Positions 1-8,850 of a stretch of 64,000 nucleotides of DNA are shown one piece after another. Made by a program: the position numbers and the translations under genes. How positions within the stretch are numbered: the stretch's first letter is position 1; every line of letters starts with the position of its first letter. This DNA is from Ilyobacter_A sp963668015 (lineage in GTDB: Bacteria > Fusobacteriota > Fusobacteriia > Fusobacteriales > Fusobacteriaceae), in assembly GCA_963668015.2 (NCBI GenBank), contig CAXXCR010000003.1, positions 43,730 through 107,729 on the forward strand. Reading direction: 5' to 3'. The notes beneath the pieces are model-generated. The model ran no database searches, was not told the DNA's origin, and saw nothing but the letters and a program-made list of their open reading frames with translations.

Positions 1-1
1 G

Positions 2-1075
2 GCGGATAACTTCGGTGTAGACACTTCAACGTTGCAGTATATTTTTGGTTTTTTTTCACTTTTCAATATGTTTGGAATTTTTCTAAATAGATATCTTTTG
101 GAAAGGATAAGCCCGAAACTTGAAATTATTTTTGCGAGTTTTCTCATAATAACAGGAGTTTTTGGATTGATTTTATCTTCTACAAAATCCGTATTGACTT
201 GCTCCCTATCCGTGCTTGCATTGGGGACTGGATTTTATTTTTCCCTATCCAACTACCTGGTGGTAAATCTAAATCGCATGAACAGGGTTAAGAATCTGAA
301 TTTTTTACATTTTTGCTATGCCTGCGCCTGTATATCAACACCGGTTTTAGCTGCATTTTTTGTAAAAGCAGGATTTTCCTGGAAAACTTTCTATATATTA
401 TCCATAGTGTTTCCAGCATCTGTGATGATGTTTTCGTTTAAAGTGGATATCGGAATAAACTTAGATGATGCTCCAAAAGAATCGGATGGAGGGAGAGAAC
501 GTTGGCCGCTTCTGACCTATCTGGCCATAATCTGCCTTTTTTCGTATGTTTTTTCCGAGATGGTATTCAATTTCTGGATAGTAGAGTACTTGGTGCAAGG
601 AGGGAATGATAAAGAGTTGGCAAAACTGGCCATATCTATATTTTGGGTAGCTGTGGCTTTGGGTAGGTTCTATAACTCAAGGCATACAAGTAGTCTAGGA
701 GAGTTAAAAAGGGTGGTTTTTACTTCTGCAGGTTCCTTGGCGGCGTATTGTTTTCTGTTGGAAGTAAGCAGCATATCGCTTTCTTTTATTCTGGCTGCTG
801 TGGCAGGTTTTTTTTATTCGGGAATGTATGCACTTATAGTGTCTGTGGGGACTTTAGGGAAAAAGAAAGTTAGTTCGCTGCTTGCCACCTCGCTTATGTT
901 CAGTGGGTCTTTGGGGGCCATCTTTGTTTCTCCTGTAACAGCCTCGGTAAAACAAGCTTACGGAATCAATATAACTATGAGACTGGGAATCCTGGCTATG
1001 TTTATAATTTTTTGTATCAGTGTATTATATGAATTTATATTTAGCAGGATTTCTAAAGAAAGTTTAGGGCGGTGA
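2..1075 (+). CDS. MFS transporter, TsgA-like (5' truncated by window edge)
   Basis: This is an integral inner-membrane protein with many hydrophobic segments, consistent with the C-terminal nine or so helices of a 12-helix major facilitator. The frame is open from the first bases of the window: before the first possible TTG at 32 it already reads A-D-N-F-G-V-D-T-S, a stretch typical of the region after helix 1 in TsgA-like MFS proteins. The true start therefore lies outside. The substrate cannot be told from sequence. It stops 5 bases before the atpZ-like gene, so the two are probably co-transcribed. Confidence is high for MFS and low for the subfamily. Confidence 0.75.
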   Translation, partial: ADNFGVDTSTLQYIFGFFSLFNMFGIFLNRYLLERISPKLEIIFASFLIITGVFGLILSSTKSVLTCSLSVLALGTGFYFSLSNYLVVNLNRMNRVKNLNFLHFCYACACISTPVLAAFFVKAGFSWKTFYILSIVFPASVMMFSFKVDIGINLDDAPKESDGGRERWPLLTYLAIICLFSYVFSEMVFNFWIVEYLVQGGNDKELAKLAISIFWVAVALGRFYNSRHTSSLGELKRVVFTSAGSLAAYCFLLEVSSISLSFILAAVAGFFYSGMYALIVSVGTLGKKKVSSLLATSLMFSGSLGAIFVSPVTASVKQAYGINITMRLGILAMFIIFCISVLYEFIFSRISKESLGR

Positions 1076-1080
1076 ATTAA

Positions 1081-1290
1081 ATGGGGAAATACGATGATTT
1101 TTTTTACTATATGTCACTTTTGGGATACCTTGGTTTTATTATGGCGTTTAATATACTTATTTTTTTATTTGCTTACAGATTTTTTGCAAAAAAAATTGGT
1201 GATAATGTTTTTGTAATGTTCGTATTTTTGTTACTTGGGGTTGTTTCCGCCTTTTACAATGCGTACAAGATACTTATGAAAAAGAAATGA
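1081..1290 (+). CDS. atpZ: AtpZ-like small membrane protein (ATP synthase-associated)
   Basis: This 69-residue protein has two predicted membrane helices (about residues 13-34 and 42-61), a basic linker between them, and a C-terminus of the form LLLGVVSAFYNAYKILMKKK. That layout matches the AtpZ / F0F1-ATPase gene 1 family, which sits beside AtpI and is thought to help ion supply or rotor assembly. The start ATG follows a purine-rich GGGCGGTG. It lies directly behind the MFS gene and about 460 bp upstream of the atp operon promoter, so it appears uncoupled from the operon it should serve. Assignment rests on size, topology and position. Confidence 0.65.
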   Translation: MGKYDDFFYYMSLLGYLGFIMAFNILIFLFAYRFFAKKIGDNVFVMFVFLLLGVVSAFYNAYKILMKKK

Positions 1291-1742
1291 TTGTGAGTAA
1301 AATATAATTTTTTTTGGTTTAAGTCAAGAAAAAAAGAGTCAAAACATGGGTTTGTTAGAACAAAAATAAAAAAAACATTGTTCGGAGTGACTTTACAAAG
1401 GTTTTGTTAATGTTAAATTTGCTTTGAAAATTAAAAAAAGTATGATATACTAAAAATATGAGAACAAAGAGCATTATTTGAGCACAATTTGCTATAAAAA
1501 TCATACACGTGATTATATGGAGTGCAAAAAAGACAAAAAACTTTATCTTTGTACAGGTTAAAAAATAAACATTTGAACAAATTAAGCTAATTTCCGATAT
1601 AAAAAGAAGAATTCGTAAGATTAATTGACATTTAACGATTGCCTCTTTTTTAATTATTAATGTACGTTTTAGAGGTACAGAAAGCAAGTGAGCACAGGAA
1701 AGAAATTATATAAAGAAATAGATATTAATTTCACACAAGTGA
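1291..1742. other. AT-rich intergenic region upstream of the atp promoter
   Basis: No convincing gene is seen. A minus-strand open frame crosses it but has no ribosome binding site and a low-complexity hydrophobic product. A promoter-like pair TTGAAA (1424-1429) / TATACT (1446-1451) with a 16-bp spacer could start a transcript that runs towards the atp operon. The short inverted sequence ATCAtACACGTGAT lies near 1500. Confidence 0.4.
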
Positions 1743-1771
1743 TTGACTTTCGTTTTGGAAGGTGCTATAAT
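1743..1771 (+). promoter_or_regulatory. Main sigma-70-type promoter of the atp operon
   Basis: TTGACT at 1743-1748 and TATAAT at 1766-1771 are separated by 17 bp, a near-consensus promoter. Transcription would start near 1778 and give an untranslated leader of about 115 nt before atpI. The leader begins with a short bulged hairpin, AGCCCTTGA / TCAAGGCT (about 1791-1810). Confidence 0.8.
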
Positions 1772-1891
1772 TTCAAATGAGAGCAGCTTAAGCCCTTGAT
1801 GTTCAAGGCTTGGATGGTGTTTGTGTTCGGTATTTGGAACAGGTGTTGTTTGTTTTATAAAATACTTTTTTAACATAGGTGGGGATTTTTT

Positions 1892-2266
1892 GTGGGAGAT
1901 CTTAAAGTTCTTATTAGAAGATCTATAATAACATCAATAATAATTTTAATTTATGGCTTGGTCATAAGAGAAAAAGTTGTATACATAGGTGCTTTTTTTG
2001 GTAGCCTCATCTCTATATTGAGTTTGTACATGATAAAATGGGATGTAGAAGCTGTTTTAAACACAGGGACTCCTGTTAGGGTGAGTATGGTGGGTTACGT
2101 AAAAAGATACCTAATATATGGGATTTTTTTGGTAGTTCTTATGTACTTTGGCCATAATTTGTTTTTTGGGGGAGTTTTAGGACTCTTAAATGTAAAGTTT
2201 AATTTGCTGCTAAATACGGTAATACAATATGTTAATAAACTTAAAGTTAAAATTTCCAAAATTTAA
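1892..2266 (+). CDS. atpI: ATP synthase protein I (AtpI)
   Basis: This small protein of 124 residues has four predicted membrane helices and no conserved catalytic motif, as expected for AtpI (ATP synthase I family), which assists c-ring assembly in sodium F-ATPases. It is the first gene after the operon promoter and precedes subunit a by 21 bp. The start is GTG, placed 6 bp after GGTGGGG. Sequence conservation in this family is weak, so the call relies on topology and position as much as on residues. Confidence 0.75.
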   Translation: MGDLKVLIRRSIITSIIILIYGLVIREKVVYIGAFFGSLISILSLYMIKWDVEAVLNTGTPVRVSMVGYVKRYLIYGIFLVVLMYFGHNLFFGGVLGLLNVKFNLLLNTVIQYVNKLKVKISKI

Positions 2267-2287
2267 AAAGAGAAGGGAGGTTAACTG

Positions 2288-3076
2288 ATGAGATTAGGAC
2301 CAATAGAATTTATTACTCCACCTTTGGTTCAAGGTCCAAAGATACTTTTTTTTGTACCAGCTCCGCACAACTTTCCATTTGCACTGGAGGTGAGTGACGG
2401 AAAATTCGGACTTCCTGTAACTATAACAGTGGCGACAACCTGGTTTATTATGGCTTTGTTTGCGATACTGTTTAGGCTGGGGGTAAGGAACTTGGAGATG
2501 CTTCCAGGTAAGAGACAAGCTTTTATGGAGACTTTGTACGCGGCTTACGATTTCTTAGTGGGCCAAGTATTAGCTAAATGGAAAAATAAGTATTATGTTT
2601 ACATCGCCACGCTTATAAGCTTTATATTTGTGGCAAACATCATTTCTTTTTTCCCGATTCCAGGATTCTCTATGAAAGACGGGGTTTTAGTTATTGAACC
2701 TCTGTTTAGAACTCCAACTGCAGATATAAACACCACACTTGGACTGGCGCTTATAACAACCTTTACGTTTTTATGGGCAGGAATCAGTACACAAGGAATT
2801 TTTGGGTATTTTAAAGGTCTGGCAGAACCAACACCTGTAATGTTGCCGTTGAACCTTATAGGAGAACTAGCAAAACCAACAAACATCTCTATGAGGCTAT
2901 TTGGAAATATGTTCGCAGGTATGGTAATAATGGGGCTTTTATATAAAGCTGTGCCAGCTGCCATCCCAGCACCACTTCACCTTTATTTTGACTTGTTTAG
3001 TGGATTAGTGCAAAGTTTTGTATTCACTATGCTTACAATGGTATACATACAAGGATCCTTAGAGGTAGAAGCGTAG
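2288..3076 (+). CDS. atpB: F-type ATP synthase subunit a
   Basis: This is the membrane stator subunit that forms the ion half-channels against the c-ring. The 262-residue protein has five to six hydrophobic helices. The invariant stator arginine is Arg203 in ISMRLFGNMFAG, with the usual upstream GELAKPTNIS. It is a little shorter at the N-terminus than the roughly 289-residue Propionigenium protein. The start ATG is preceded by GAAGGGAGG. The gene lies between atpI and atpE, and the operon context together with the c subunit indicates Na+ as coupling ion. Confidence 0.95.
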   Translation: MRLGPIEFITPPLVQGPKILFFVPAPHNFPFALEVSDGKFGLPVTITVATTWFIMALFAILFRLGVRNLEMLPGKRQAFMETLYAAYDFLVGQVLAKWKNKYYVYIATLISFIFVANIISFFPIPGFSMKDGVLVIEPLFRTPTADINTTLGLALITTFTFLWAGISTQGIFGYFKGLAEPTPVMLPLNLIGELAKPTNISMRLFGNMFAGMVIMGLLYKAVPAAIPAPLHLYFDLFSGLVQSFVFTMLTMVYIQGSLEVEA

Positions 3077-3133
3077 TACTATGAAGTGAAATTAAAAAAT
3101 AAAATTTAAATTAAGACTAGGAGGTATTAGGAT

Positions 3134-3403
3134 ATGGATTTATTGACAGCAAAGACTGTAGTTTTAGCATGTTCAGCATTAGGAGCAGGTTTAGCAATGA
3201 TTGCAGGACTAGGACCAGGTATAGGAGAGGGTTATGCAGCAGGTAAGGCTTTAGAGTCAATTGCTAGACAACCAGAAACAAAACCAGACATAATATCTAC
3301 AATGGTAATGGGACAAGCGATCTCAGAATCAACTGGTATCTACTCGCTAGTTATTGCGTTAATACTACTTTACGCAAATCCACTACTTAAATTATTAGGA
3401 TAG
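3134..3403 (+). CDS. atpE: F-type ATP synthase subunit c (Na+ binding, two-carboxylate)
   Basis: This 89-residue hairpin of two helices forms the rotor ring. The second helix carries Glu65-Ser66-Thr67 and Tyr70, the sodium-site set of Ilyobacter and Propionigenium c subunits. The first helix has Glu32 (GPGIGEGYAAGK) where Ilyobacter tartaricus and P. modestum have Gln32. A Glu32/Glu65 pair is the two-carboxylate motif described for the Fusobacterium nucleatum ring. The polar loop ARQPE is intact. A strong AGGAGG precedes the ATG. An unusually long 100-nt spacer before atpF may help differential expression of this high-copy subunit. Confidence 0.97.
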   Translation: MDLLTAKTVVLACSALGAGLAMIAGLGPGIGEGYAAGKALESIARQPETKPDIISTMVMGQAISESTGIYSLVIALILLYANPLLKLLG

Positions 3404-3503
3404 TAACGAGTGATGAGCTGATGGTTGCCAAGCGGCCACAGCCAAATGAAAATAACCTTTAAGAGAGTACAGATAGACCCTGTCTAGGGAGGAGGTAGAA
3501 AAC

Positions 3504-4010
3504 TTGTCACAGGAATTTATGCCTGCTGTTTCCATTGACATTAACCTATTTTGGCAGATAATAAACTTTATTATATTGATGTTCATATTCAAAAAGTATT
3601 TTTATAAGCCGATAAATGGGTTTCTTGAAAAAAGGAAAGAGCATATAAGAAACGAGTTGCTAGAGGCAAAATCTGAAAGAGAAGCTGCTACAGCTTCTAA
3701 TAAAAAAGCTGAAGGATATCTTAAATCTGCTAAAAAAGAAGCTCAAGAGATAATAAGCAAAGCTGAAAAAAACGCAGATGAAAGAAAAGAGCAAATATTA
3801 AAGGAAGCGACTTCTACAAGAGAAAAAATGATGAAGTCTGCAGAACTTGAGATGACAAAAATGAAAGAGCAGGCGAGAAAAGAACTTCAAACTGAAGTTA
3901 CTAAACTTGCAGTTATTCTAGCTGAAGAGATGATAAAGGAAAAAATGAACTCCAAGTTAGAATCTGACCTACTTGACCAGTTTATAGACGAGGTAGGGGA
4001 AGTGCAATGA
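3504..4010 (+). CDS. atpF: F-type ATP synthase subunit b
   Basis: This is the peripheral-stalk subunit: one N-terminal membrane helix (about residues 11-29, NLFWQIINFIILMFIF) followed by a long charged coiled coil reaching the C-terminus. Length (168 residues) is normal. The start is TTG, supported by GGGAGGAGG nine bases upstream; no better ATG fits. The 3' end overlaps atpH by ATGA, so translation of the two is coupled. The 100-nt spacer from atpE can form a short GGTT..AACC-bounded fold. Confidence 0.95.
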   Translation: MSQEFMPAVSIDINLFWQIINFIILMFIFKKYFYKPINGFLEKRKEHIRNELLEAKSEREAATASNKKAEGYLKSAKKEAQEIISKAEKNADERKEQILKEATSTREKMMKSAELEMTKMKEQARKELQTEVTKLAVILAEEMIKEKMNSKLESDLLDQFIDEVGEVQ

Positions 4011-4531
4011 TAGAAGCCTCGATAGGAAAAAGATACTCCAAAGCCCTTTATGAGTTGGCCGAAGGAGAAAAAAATGTAAAAGAACTTTACGAAAGCTTAA
4101 GCCTGGTTATGGAAACCTATGTTAAGAATGTAGAGTTTAAAAACTTTGTAGATCATCCACTTGTAAAAAAAGATGATAAGAAAGCACTAGTTTACAAAGT
4201 GTTTGGAAATTTCGACGAGTTTACCTTAAACATACTTGGGTATCTTGTGGATAAAGGAAGACTTTCGAATATCAGGGGTATTGTGGCAGAATATCTGAAA
4301 ATATACTACGAGAAAAACCAAATTGTGGACGTAGAGGCTATATTTGCAGTAGAACCAAGCAAAACCCAAAAAGAAAAGCTTATCAAGACATTGGAAGCTA
4401 AGACTAATAAGAAAGTTAACCTTACAATAAAAACAGACAAAAGCATCATAGCCGGTGGAATAATTAAAATCGGTGACGAGATAATTGACGGAAGTCTAAA
4501 AACTCAACTTGATAAACTGATAGTAAAGTAA
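4007..4531 (+). CDS. atpH: F-type ATP synthase subunit delta
   Basis: This is the cytoplasmic stalk subunit that ties the b dimer to the top of the F1 head. The 174-residue protein shows the family pattern: an N-terminal helical domain beginning with IGKRYSKALYELA and a C-terminal alpha/beta domain ending with GGIIKIGDEIIDGSLKTQLDKL. It overlaps atpF by four bases (ATGA) and precedes atpA by a short gap with a strong ribosome binding site. Confidence 0.95.
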   Translation: MIEASIGKRYSKALYELAEGEKNVKELYESLSLVMETYVKNVEFKNFVDHPLVKKDDKKALVYKVFGNFDEFTLNILGYLVDKGRLSNIRGIVAEYLKIYYEKNQIVDVEAIFAVEPSKTQKEKLIKTLEAKTNKKVNLTIKTDKSIIAGGIIKIGDEIIDGSLKTQLDKLIVK

Positions 4532-4570
4532 GAAAATTTCTAAATTGTAAGGTAGGAGGTGCAAGCATTT

Positions 4571-6073
4571 GTGAAGATCAGGCCGGAAGAAATTAGCAGC
4601 ATAATTAAGGCTGAGATAGAGAGTTATAAAAAATCTTTGGATATAAAAACCTCTGGTTCTGTAGTAGAGGTTGGCGATGGTATTGCTAGAATTTATGGTC
4701 TTAGCAATGCAAAAGCTGGGGAACTGTTAGAGTTCCCGAACGGGATTAAGGGTATGGTCCTTAACCTAGAGGAAAACAATGTAGGTGCGGTTATTTTTGG
4801 AGACCCTTCTGGAGTAGCAGAGGGAGACGAAGTAAAAGCAACTGGTGAGGTAGCTAGTGTACCTGCGGGAGAATCGCTTCTTGGAAGGGTAGTAAACCCT
4901 CTTGGGGATCCGATTGATGGAAAAGGTGAAATAAAAGCTGAAAAGATGATGCACATCGAAAGAAAAGCATCTGGAATAATAGCCAGAAAACCTGTGCATG
5001 AACCACTTCAAACTGGTGTAAAGTCTATAGATGGGATGGTTCCAATTGGTAGAGGACAAAGGGAGCTAATCATAGGAGATAGACAAACAGGAAAAACGGC
5101 GGTAGCTATTGATGCTATAATCAACCAAAAATCAGAAAATGTAAAATGTGTGTATGTTGCCATAGGGCAAAAAAGATCAACAGTTGCACAAGTAGTTAAA
5201 AAACTTGAGGATGCAGGAGCTCTTGAATATACAATAGTTGTAGCAGCGACAGCTTCTGAATCTGCTCCGCTTCAATACCTTGCTCCATATGCGGGTGTTG
5301 CAATGGGAGAGTACTTCATGGATAAAGGGGAGCACGTACTTATAATATACGATGATCTTACTAAACATGCGGTAGCTTACAGAGAGATGTCACTACTTCT
5401 TAAAAGACCACCTGGAAGGGAAGCTTATCCAGGAGACGTTTTCTACCTTCACTCAAGACTACTTGAGAGGGCAGCAAAACTTTCAGACGACTTAGGAGCT
5501 GGTTCTATTACGGCACTGCCTATAATAGAAACTCAAGCTGGGGATGTATCAGCGTACATACCTACAAATGTAATTTCCATTACGGATGGTCAGATATTCC
5601 TTGAGTCTGAGTTATTCAATGCAGGTTTCAGACCAGCGATAAACGCAGGAGTTTCAGTATCTAGGGTTGGTGGAGCTGCACAAATAAAAGCTATGAAACA
5701 GGTAGCAGCAAAAGTAAAACTAGAGCTAGCTCAATATACAGAATTGCTTGCCTTTGCACAATTTGGGTCTGATTTGGATAAGGCTACGAAAGCCCAGCTT
5801 GAAAGAGGGCACAGAATCATGGAAGTCTTAAAGCAGGCACAGTACAATCCATATTCAGTAGAAGAGCAAGTAGTTTCTTTCTTTATGGTAACTAAGGGAT
5901 TGTTGGATGACATTCCGGTTGAAGAAGTAGGTAAATTCGAAAAGCAAGTTATAAAGGAACTTAAAACAAATACAGAAATATTAAAAGAAATCCTTGAGAA
6001 AAAAGCTTTGGATAAAGACTTAGAAGGAAAGCTAGAGGCTGCAATTAAAAAGTTTAAAGCAAGCTACAAATAG
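4571..6073 (+). CDS. atpA: F-type ATP synthase subunit alpha
   Basis: This is the non-catalytic nucleotide-binding subunit of the F1 head (about 500 residues). Walker A is GDRQTGKT at residues 169-176 of this version, followed by the usual beta-barrel and C-terminal helical domains. The longest frame begins at GTG 4559, but that codon lies inside the Shine-Dalgarno sequence TAGGAGGT. The GTG at 4571, 10 bases downstream of it, gives the expected N-terminus MKIRPEEISSIIK and is preferred. It is followed by atpG after 14 bp. Confidence 0.96.
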   Translation: MKIRPEEISSIIKAEIESYKKSLDIKTSGSVVEVGDGIARIYGLSNAKAGELLEFPNGIKGMVLNLEENNVGAVIFGDPSGVAEGDEVKATGEVASVPAGESLLGRVVNPLGDPIDGKGEIKAEKMMHIERKASGIIARKPVHEPLQTGVKSIDGMVPIGRGQRELIIGDRQTGKTAVAIDAIINQKSENVKCVYVAIGQKRSTVAQVVKKLEDAGALEYTIVVAATASESAPLQYLAPYAGVAMGEYFMDKGEHVLIIYDDLTKHAVAYREMSLLLKRPPGREAYPGDVFYLHSRLLERAAKLSDDLGAGSITALPIIETQAGDVSAYIPTNVISITDGQIFLESELFNAGFRPAINAGVSVSRVGGAAQIKAMKQVAAKVKLELAQYTELLAFAQFGSDLDKATKAQLERGHRIMEVLKQAQYNPYSVEEQVVSFFMVTKGLLDDIPVEEVGKFEKQVIKELKTNTEILKEILEKKALDKDLEGKLEAAIKKFKASYK

Positions 6074-6087
6074 CGAGGTGAAACTAT

Positions 6088-6948
6088 ATGGCTGGCGGAA
6101 AAAGTAGAGAAATAAAGAACAGGATAAAAGGAGTAAAATCCACCCATCAGATTACCAAAGCGATGGATATAGTTTCATCCACAAAGTATAAAAAGTTTGT
6201 AAGCCTTGTGCAAAAGACCAGACCTTACTCTGAAATGCTAAACGGAATACTAGACAATATCTCTGCTGGAATAAGTGGAGAAAAACACCCGCTATTCGAC
6301 GGCAAGCAAGAAGTTAAGAGAATAGGGATTGTTGTTATGGCATCAGATAGAGGACTTTGTGGGAGTTTTAACAATAATATCCTAAAAGAGATGGCGAAAA
6401 TTATAGAAGATAATCCTGACAAGGAGGTCTCTATAATAACAATAGGTAAAAAGGCAAGAGACTATTGCAAAAAAAGAGATTACGACATAAAGTCAGAATA
6501 TATTCAACTAATTCCTGAAACGATGTTTGAAAAAGCCAAAGAAATTGGTGAAGATATTGTGGAATTCTACATGAATGACATATTCGATGAGGTATATTTA
6601 GTTTATTCTAAATACCTGTCTGCTGTTAGTTCAGAATTTATAAGTCAAAAAATAGTTCCGATTCAGAGAGAAGAAGTTAAGGCGAAAGAAGATACATATA
6701 TATTTGAACCTTCTATTGAAAGTATACTCACAAGTTTACTTCCTAAATACCTTAACATAAAACTATATCAATCTATATTGGAAACTACAGCAAGTGAGCA
6801 TGCAGCCAGAAAGCAGGCTATGAAAAGTGCCACTGATAATGCTGAAGATATGATGGCAGATCTGACACTTCAATATAACAGGGAAAGACAGTCGGCTATT
6901 ACTCAGGAAATTTCTGAGATCGTTGGAGGAGCAGCAGCTCTAAAATAA
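6088..6948 (+). CDS. atpG: F-type ATP synthase subunit gamma
   Basis: This is the central rotor shaft that couples ring rotation to F1 catalysis. The 286-residue protein starts with SREIKNRIKGVKSTHQITKAMDIVSSTK and ends with the conserved AITQEISEIVGGAAAL, the two long helices of the coiled coil. The middle contains the family motif ASDRGLCGSFN. The 56-nt spacer before atpD holds a small bulged hairpin (GGC..GGGATAATAACCC..GCC, about 6952-6978). Confidence 0.96.
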   Translation: MAGGKSREIKNRIKGVKSTHQITKAMDIVSSTKYKKFVSLVQKTRPYSEMLNGILDNISAGISGEKHPLFDGKQEVKRIGIVVMASDRGLCGSFNNNILKEMAKIIEDNPDKEVSIITIGKKARDYCKKRDYDIKSEYIQLIPETMFEKAKEIGEDIVEFYMNDIFDEVYLVYSKYLSAVSSEFISQKIVPIQREEVKAKEDTYIFEPSIESILTSLLPKYLNIKLYQSILETTASEHAARKQAMKSATDNAEDMMADLTLQYNRERQSAITQEISEIVGGAAALK

Positions 6949-7007
6949 AATGGCGTGTAGGGATAATAACCCGTTGCCAAAAACTCTAAAGTAAAGGAGG
7001 CAATTTG

Positions 7008-8411
7008 GTGGAAAATAAAGGAACACTGGTTCAAATTATAGGTCCGGTTGTCGACGTTAGATTTGAAAATGAATTGCCTAAGATATACAACGCACTAAAA
7101 ATTTCCTTAGGAGATGAAAAGTATTTAGTTGCGGAAGTACAGCAACACTTAGGTAATAACATGGTAAGAGCGGTTGCCATGGACGGAACAGACGGATTAC
7201 AAAGAGGAGTAGAGGTTTTAGATACAGGGGCGGCTATTTCAGTTCCGGTAGGAAAATCAGTTCTTGGAAGAATCTTAAATGTACTAGGAGAACCTGTTGA
7301 CCAAGCTGGAGAGGTTAAATCAGAGGAATACCACCCTATTCATAGGGAAGCTCCAAGTTTTGAGGAGCAGGGAACAGAAACTGAAATACTTGAAACAGGT
7401 ATAAAAGTAGTTGACTTGCTAGCTCCATACCAAAAGGGGGGTAAAACTGGTCTTTTCGGAGGAGCTGGAGTAGGGAAAACAGTACTTATAATGGAACTTA
7501 TAAACAACATCGCAAAAGGTCATGGAGGACTTTCAGTTTTTGCAGGTGTTGGAGAAAGAACAAGGGAAGGAAGAGATCTTTTCGACGAAATGACAGAAAG
7601 TGGAGTATTAGACAAAACTTCGCTTGTGTACGGTCAAATGAATGAGCCACCTGGTGCAAGACAAAGGGTAGCTCTTACAGGTCTTACAATCGCTGAGTAT
7701 TTCAGGGATCAAGAAGGTCAGGATGTACTTCTTTTCATTGATAACATATTCAGGTTTACTCAAGCGGGTTCTGAGGTTTCAGCTCTTCTAGGTAGGATGC
7801 CTTCAGCGGTTGGATACCAGCCGAACCTTGCAACGGAGATGGGTACTCTTCAAGAGAGAATCACATCAACTAAAACTGGATCGATCACATCTGTACAAGC
7901 AGTATATGTACCTGCCGATGACTTGACAGATCCGGCTCCAGCGACTACATTTGCGCATTTGGATGCTACAACAGTACTTTCAAGAAGGATTGCGTCGCTT
8001 GGTATCTATCCGGCGGTTGACCCTCTAGATTCAACATCTAGAATTCTTGACCCACAAATAGTTGGGCATGAACACTACAATGTAGCTAGGGAAGTACAAA
8101 AAGTTCTACAAAGATATAAAGAACTACAAGATATAATAGCCATCTTAGGTATGGATGAATTATCTGATGAAGATAAAGTTACAGTTAACAGAGCAAGAAA
8201 AATCGAAAGATTCTTCTCTCAACCATTCTCGGTAGCGGAACAGTTTACAGGAATGTCAGGTAAATATGTTTCCATCAAAGATACGGTAAGAGGATTTAAA
8301 GAGATCCTGGAAGGTAAGCATGATGATCTTCCTGAGCAAGCATTCCTATACGTAGGATCAATTGATGAGGCAGTAGCAAAAGCAAGGGAACTAATGAAAG
8401 GGGCTGAATAG
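7008..8411 (+). CDS. atpD: F-type ATP synthase subunit beta (catalytic)
   Basis: This is the catalytic subunit of F1. Walker A is GGAGVGKT at residues 151-158 and the conserved GERTREG (catalytic Glu region) follows; Walker B is VLLFIDNIFRF. The frame is also open from TTG 7005, only 4 bases after AAAGGAGG. GTG 7008, with 7 bases spacing, is the better start and gives MENKGTLVQIIGPVVDV (467 residues). It is followed by atpC after 3 bp. Confidence 0.96.
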   Translation: MENKGTLVQIIGPVVDVRFENELPKIYNALKISLGDEKYLVAEVQQHLGNNMVRAVAMDGTDGLQRGVEVLDTGAAISVPVGKSVLGRILNVLGEPVDQAGEVKSEEYHPIHREAPSFEEQGTETEILETGIKVVDLLAPYQKGGKTGLFGGAGVGKTVLIMELINNIAKGHGGLSVFAGVGERTREGRDLFDEMTESGVLDKTSLVYGQMNEPPGARQRVALTGLTIAEYFRDQEGQDVLLFIDNIFRFTQAGSEVSALLGRMPSAVGYQPNLATEMGTLQERITSTKTGSITSVQAVYVPADDLTDPAPATTFAHLDATTVLSRRIASLGIYPAVDPLDSTSRILDPQIVGHEHYNVAREVQKVLQRYKELQDIIAILGMDELSDEDKVTVNRARKIERFFSQPFSVAEQFTGMSGKYVSIKDTVRGFKEILEGKHDDLPEQAFLYVGSIDEAVAKARELMKGAE

Positions 8412-8414
8412 TAT

Positions 8415-8822
8415 ATGGCAGCAACTTTCAGACTTCAAATAGTGACTCCTCAAGAAATGATGCTTGATACAGAGGTTGAAATGGTTATCTTAAGGACAAC
8501 TGAGGGAGATATGGGGATACTGGCAAACCACATCCCACTTGTTGCAGAACTTGCCATTGGCGAGATGAAAATAAAGTCTGAAGGCAAAGAAGAAATATAC
8601 TATGTTTCAGGTGGATTTTTAGAAGTTTCCAGGGAAAAAACCCTAATACTTGCAGATGAAGCAATAAGCTTTGAAAATCTAGATGTTGAAAGAGCTAAAA
8701 AAGATGCAGAGATTGCAAAACAAAAACTTTTGAAACTGAAAGAGGAAAAAGATGTTGCTTCTATGGAAAAACTACTTCAAGAAGCTCTTACAAAAGTAAA
8801 AATTGTTGAAAAACATATGTAA
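8415..8822 (+). CDS. atpC: F-type ATP synthase subunit epsilon
   Basis: This is the last gene of the operon: 135 residues with an N-terminal beta sandwich (FRLQIVTPQEMMLDTEVEMV, then GDMGILANHIPLV and YYVSGGFLEV) and a two-helix C-terminal domain that can inhibit ATP hydrolysis. It follows atpD by 3 bp and ends directly in a strong terminator. Confidence 0.95.
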   Translation: MAATFRLQIVTPQEMMLDTEVEMVILRTTEGDMGILANHIPLVAELAIGEMKIKSEGKEEIYYVSGGFLEVSREKTLILADEAISFENLDVERAKKDAEIAKQKLLKLKEEKDVASMEKLLQEALTKVKIVEKHM

Positions 8823-8850
8823 AAGAGAGGCTGAAAGCCTCTCTTTTTTA
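8822..8850. terminator. Bidirectional terminator between atpC and nnr
   Basis: The stem AAAGAGAGGCT (8822-8832) pairs with AGCCTCTCTTT (8836-8846) over a GAA loop, followed by T's on the plus strand. The A-run on the left gives a T-run for the opposite strand, so it can end both converging transcripts. Confidence 0.85.

Noticed and set aside
1355..1687. Minus-strand 110-codon open frame
   Set aside because: Low-complexity hydrophobic product, no ribosome binding site, lies in AT-rich DNA upstream of the atp promoter.
4559..4570. Upstream GTG start for atpA
   Set aside because: The codon overlaps the Shine-Dalgarno sequence; GTG 4571 has correct spacing and the conserved N-terminus.
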